From NCBI GenBank assembly GCA_035517415.1, contig DATIYW010000009.1:1-6332 (forward strand): a stretch of 6,332 bases of DNA. The letters are read 5' to 3'. How positions within the stretch are numbered: the first letter of the stretch is position 1; every line of letters starts with the position of its first letter. Below are positions 5,893 to 6,332 of this stretch, piece by piece. The notes beneath the pieces were generated by a model, which saw nothing but the letters and a program-made list of their open reading frames with translations, was not told where the DNA came from and ran no database searches. Both the position numbers and the translations under genes were made by a program. Origin of the DNA: DATIYW01 sp035517415. Its GTDB lineage: Bacteria > Acidobacteriota > Thermoanaerobaculia > Thermoanaerobaculales > Thermoanaerobaculaceae.

Positions 5893-6332
5893 CTACTTCT
5901 TGCCGCGCAGCACGTTGAGCGCCGAGCCGGCTCTAAACCAGGCGAGCTGCTCGGCGTTGAAGCTGTGGCGGCAGGCGATCTCGTCCCTCGACCCGTCGGC
6001 GTGGGCGAGGATGACCTTGACCGGCTTGCCCGGCGCGAGGTCCTTCAGTCCCACGATGCTGACGCGGTCGCCCTCGCGGATCTTGTCGTAGTCCTTCGGC
6101 TCCACGAGGTGCAGCGGCAGCAGCCCCTGTTTCTTCAGGTTGGTCTCGTGGATGCGCGCGAAGCTGCGCGCGATCACCGCCAAGCCGCCGTGGAAGCGCG
6201 GCTCCATCGCGGCGTGCTCGCGCGAGCTGCCCTCGCCGTAGTTCTCGTCGCCGACCGCGACCCAGCCGATGCCGCGGCCGTGCAGGTCGCGCGCGATCTT
6301 CGAGAACTCCATCACCTCGCCGGTGAGCGGGT
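5893..6332 (-). CDS. acn: Aconitate hydratase (mitochondrial-type), C-terminal swivel domain, partial
   Basis: Aconitase interconverts citrate and isocitrate in the TCA cycle using a [4Fe-4S] cluster. Only the last 145 full codons are in the window; the reading frame runs open through the right edge (visible N-terminus PLTGEV), so the gene starts outside, and the internal GTG/ATG at 6310-6315 are not its start. The visible part is the C-terminal swivel domain: WVAVGDENYGEGSSREHAAMEP, with the Ser and Arg of SSREH matching active-site S642 and R644 of pig mitochondrial aconitase, then SFARIHETNLKKQGLLPL, KDYDKI, GLKDLAPGKP and the terminal WFRAGSALN. This pattern follows the mitochondrial (ACO2) form rather than AcnB, whose domain order differs. 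The cluster cysteines and the catalytic core lie outside the window. The TAG stop is at 5893-5895 (minus strand). The sequence ends in LRGKK with no truncation of the fold. Confidence 0.95.
   Translation of the reverse strand, partial: PLTGEVMEFSKIARDLHGRGIGWVAVGDENYGEGSSREHAAMEPRFHGGLAVIARSFARIHETNLKKQGLLPLHLVEPKDYDKIREGDRVSIVGLKDLAPGKPVKVILAHADGSRDEIACRHSFNAEQLAWFRAGSALNVLRGKK

Noticed and set aside
6310..6315. GTG/ATG near the right edge as the aconitase start
   Set aside because: The frame continues upstream as PLTGEV, which matches the conserved sequence before this point in aconitases, so these are internal codons.

Overview
This is a GC-rich bacterial segment with six protein genes. 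Two of them, at the window edges, are partial. The plus strand carries the end of an Rrf2-type regulator gene, then cydA and cydB (cytochrome bd quinol oxidase), then a PLP-dependent aminotransferase and a small membrane methyltransferase. The minus strand carries the 3' part of a mitochondrial-type aconitase gene and, downstream of it, a secreted protein of unknown function. No rRNA, tRNA, CRISPR array, transposase or phage gene was seen. The source is a high-GC bacterium with aerobic or microaerobic respiration and a TCA cycle. The form of the secreted protein recalls exported proteins of Acidobacteriota (Thermoanaerobaculia-like genomes), and a high-GC actinobacterial lineage such as Thermoleophilia is the main alternative. 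This is a guess from protein style, not a taxonomic assignment.

Positions 1-2563 look like one operon: the regulator, then cydA 14 bases later, then cydB 10 bases after that. Each oxidase gene has a strong Shine-Dalgarno sequence. The regulator keeps a C-x5-C pair like that which holds an Fe-S cluster in NsrR/IscR proteins, so an Fe-S sensor of oxygen, NO or redox state is probably co-transcribed with the low-oxygen, NO-resistant terminal oxidase. A perfect 12-bp hairpin follows cydB, and no cydX-like small subunit is visible.

Positions 2685-4457 form a second unit with a recognisable sigma70-type promoter (TTGTCT, 17-base spacer, TACGCT), a class I/II aminotransferase and, 26 bases later, an ICMT/PEMT-family membrane methyltransferase that probably starts at GTG.

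Positions 4563-5495 (minus) encode a signal-peptide protein with two beta-rich halves. Its GC content is clearly lower than its neighbours' (about 50-53% in two 60-base samples against about 67% in the aminotransferase gene). A 397-base stretch without a convincing gene separates it from the aconitase gene. The main points of interest are the regulator-oxidase coupling and this compositionally distinct secreted gene with its long leader. Nothing here amounts to a clearly new multi-gene system.
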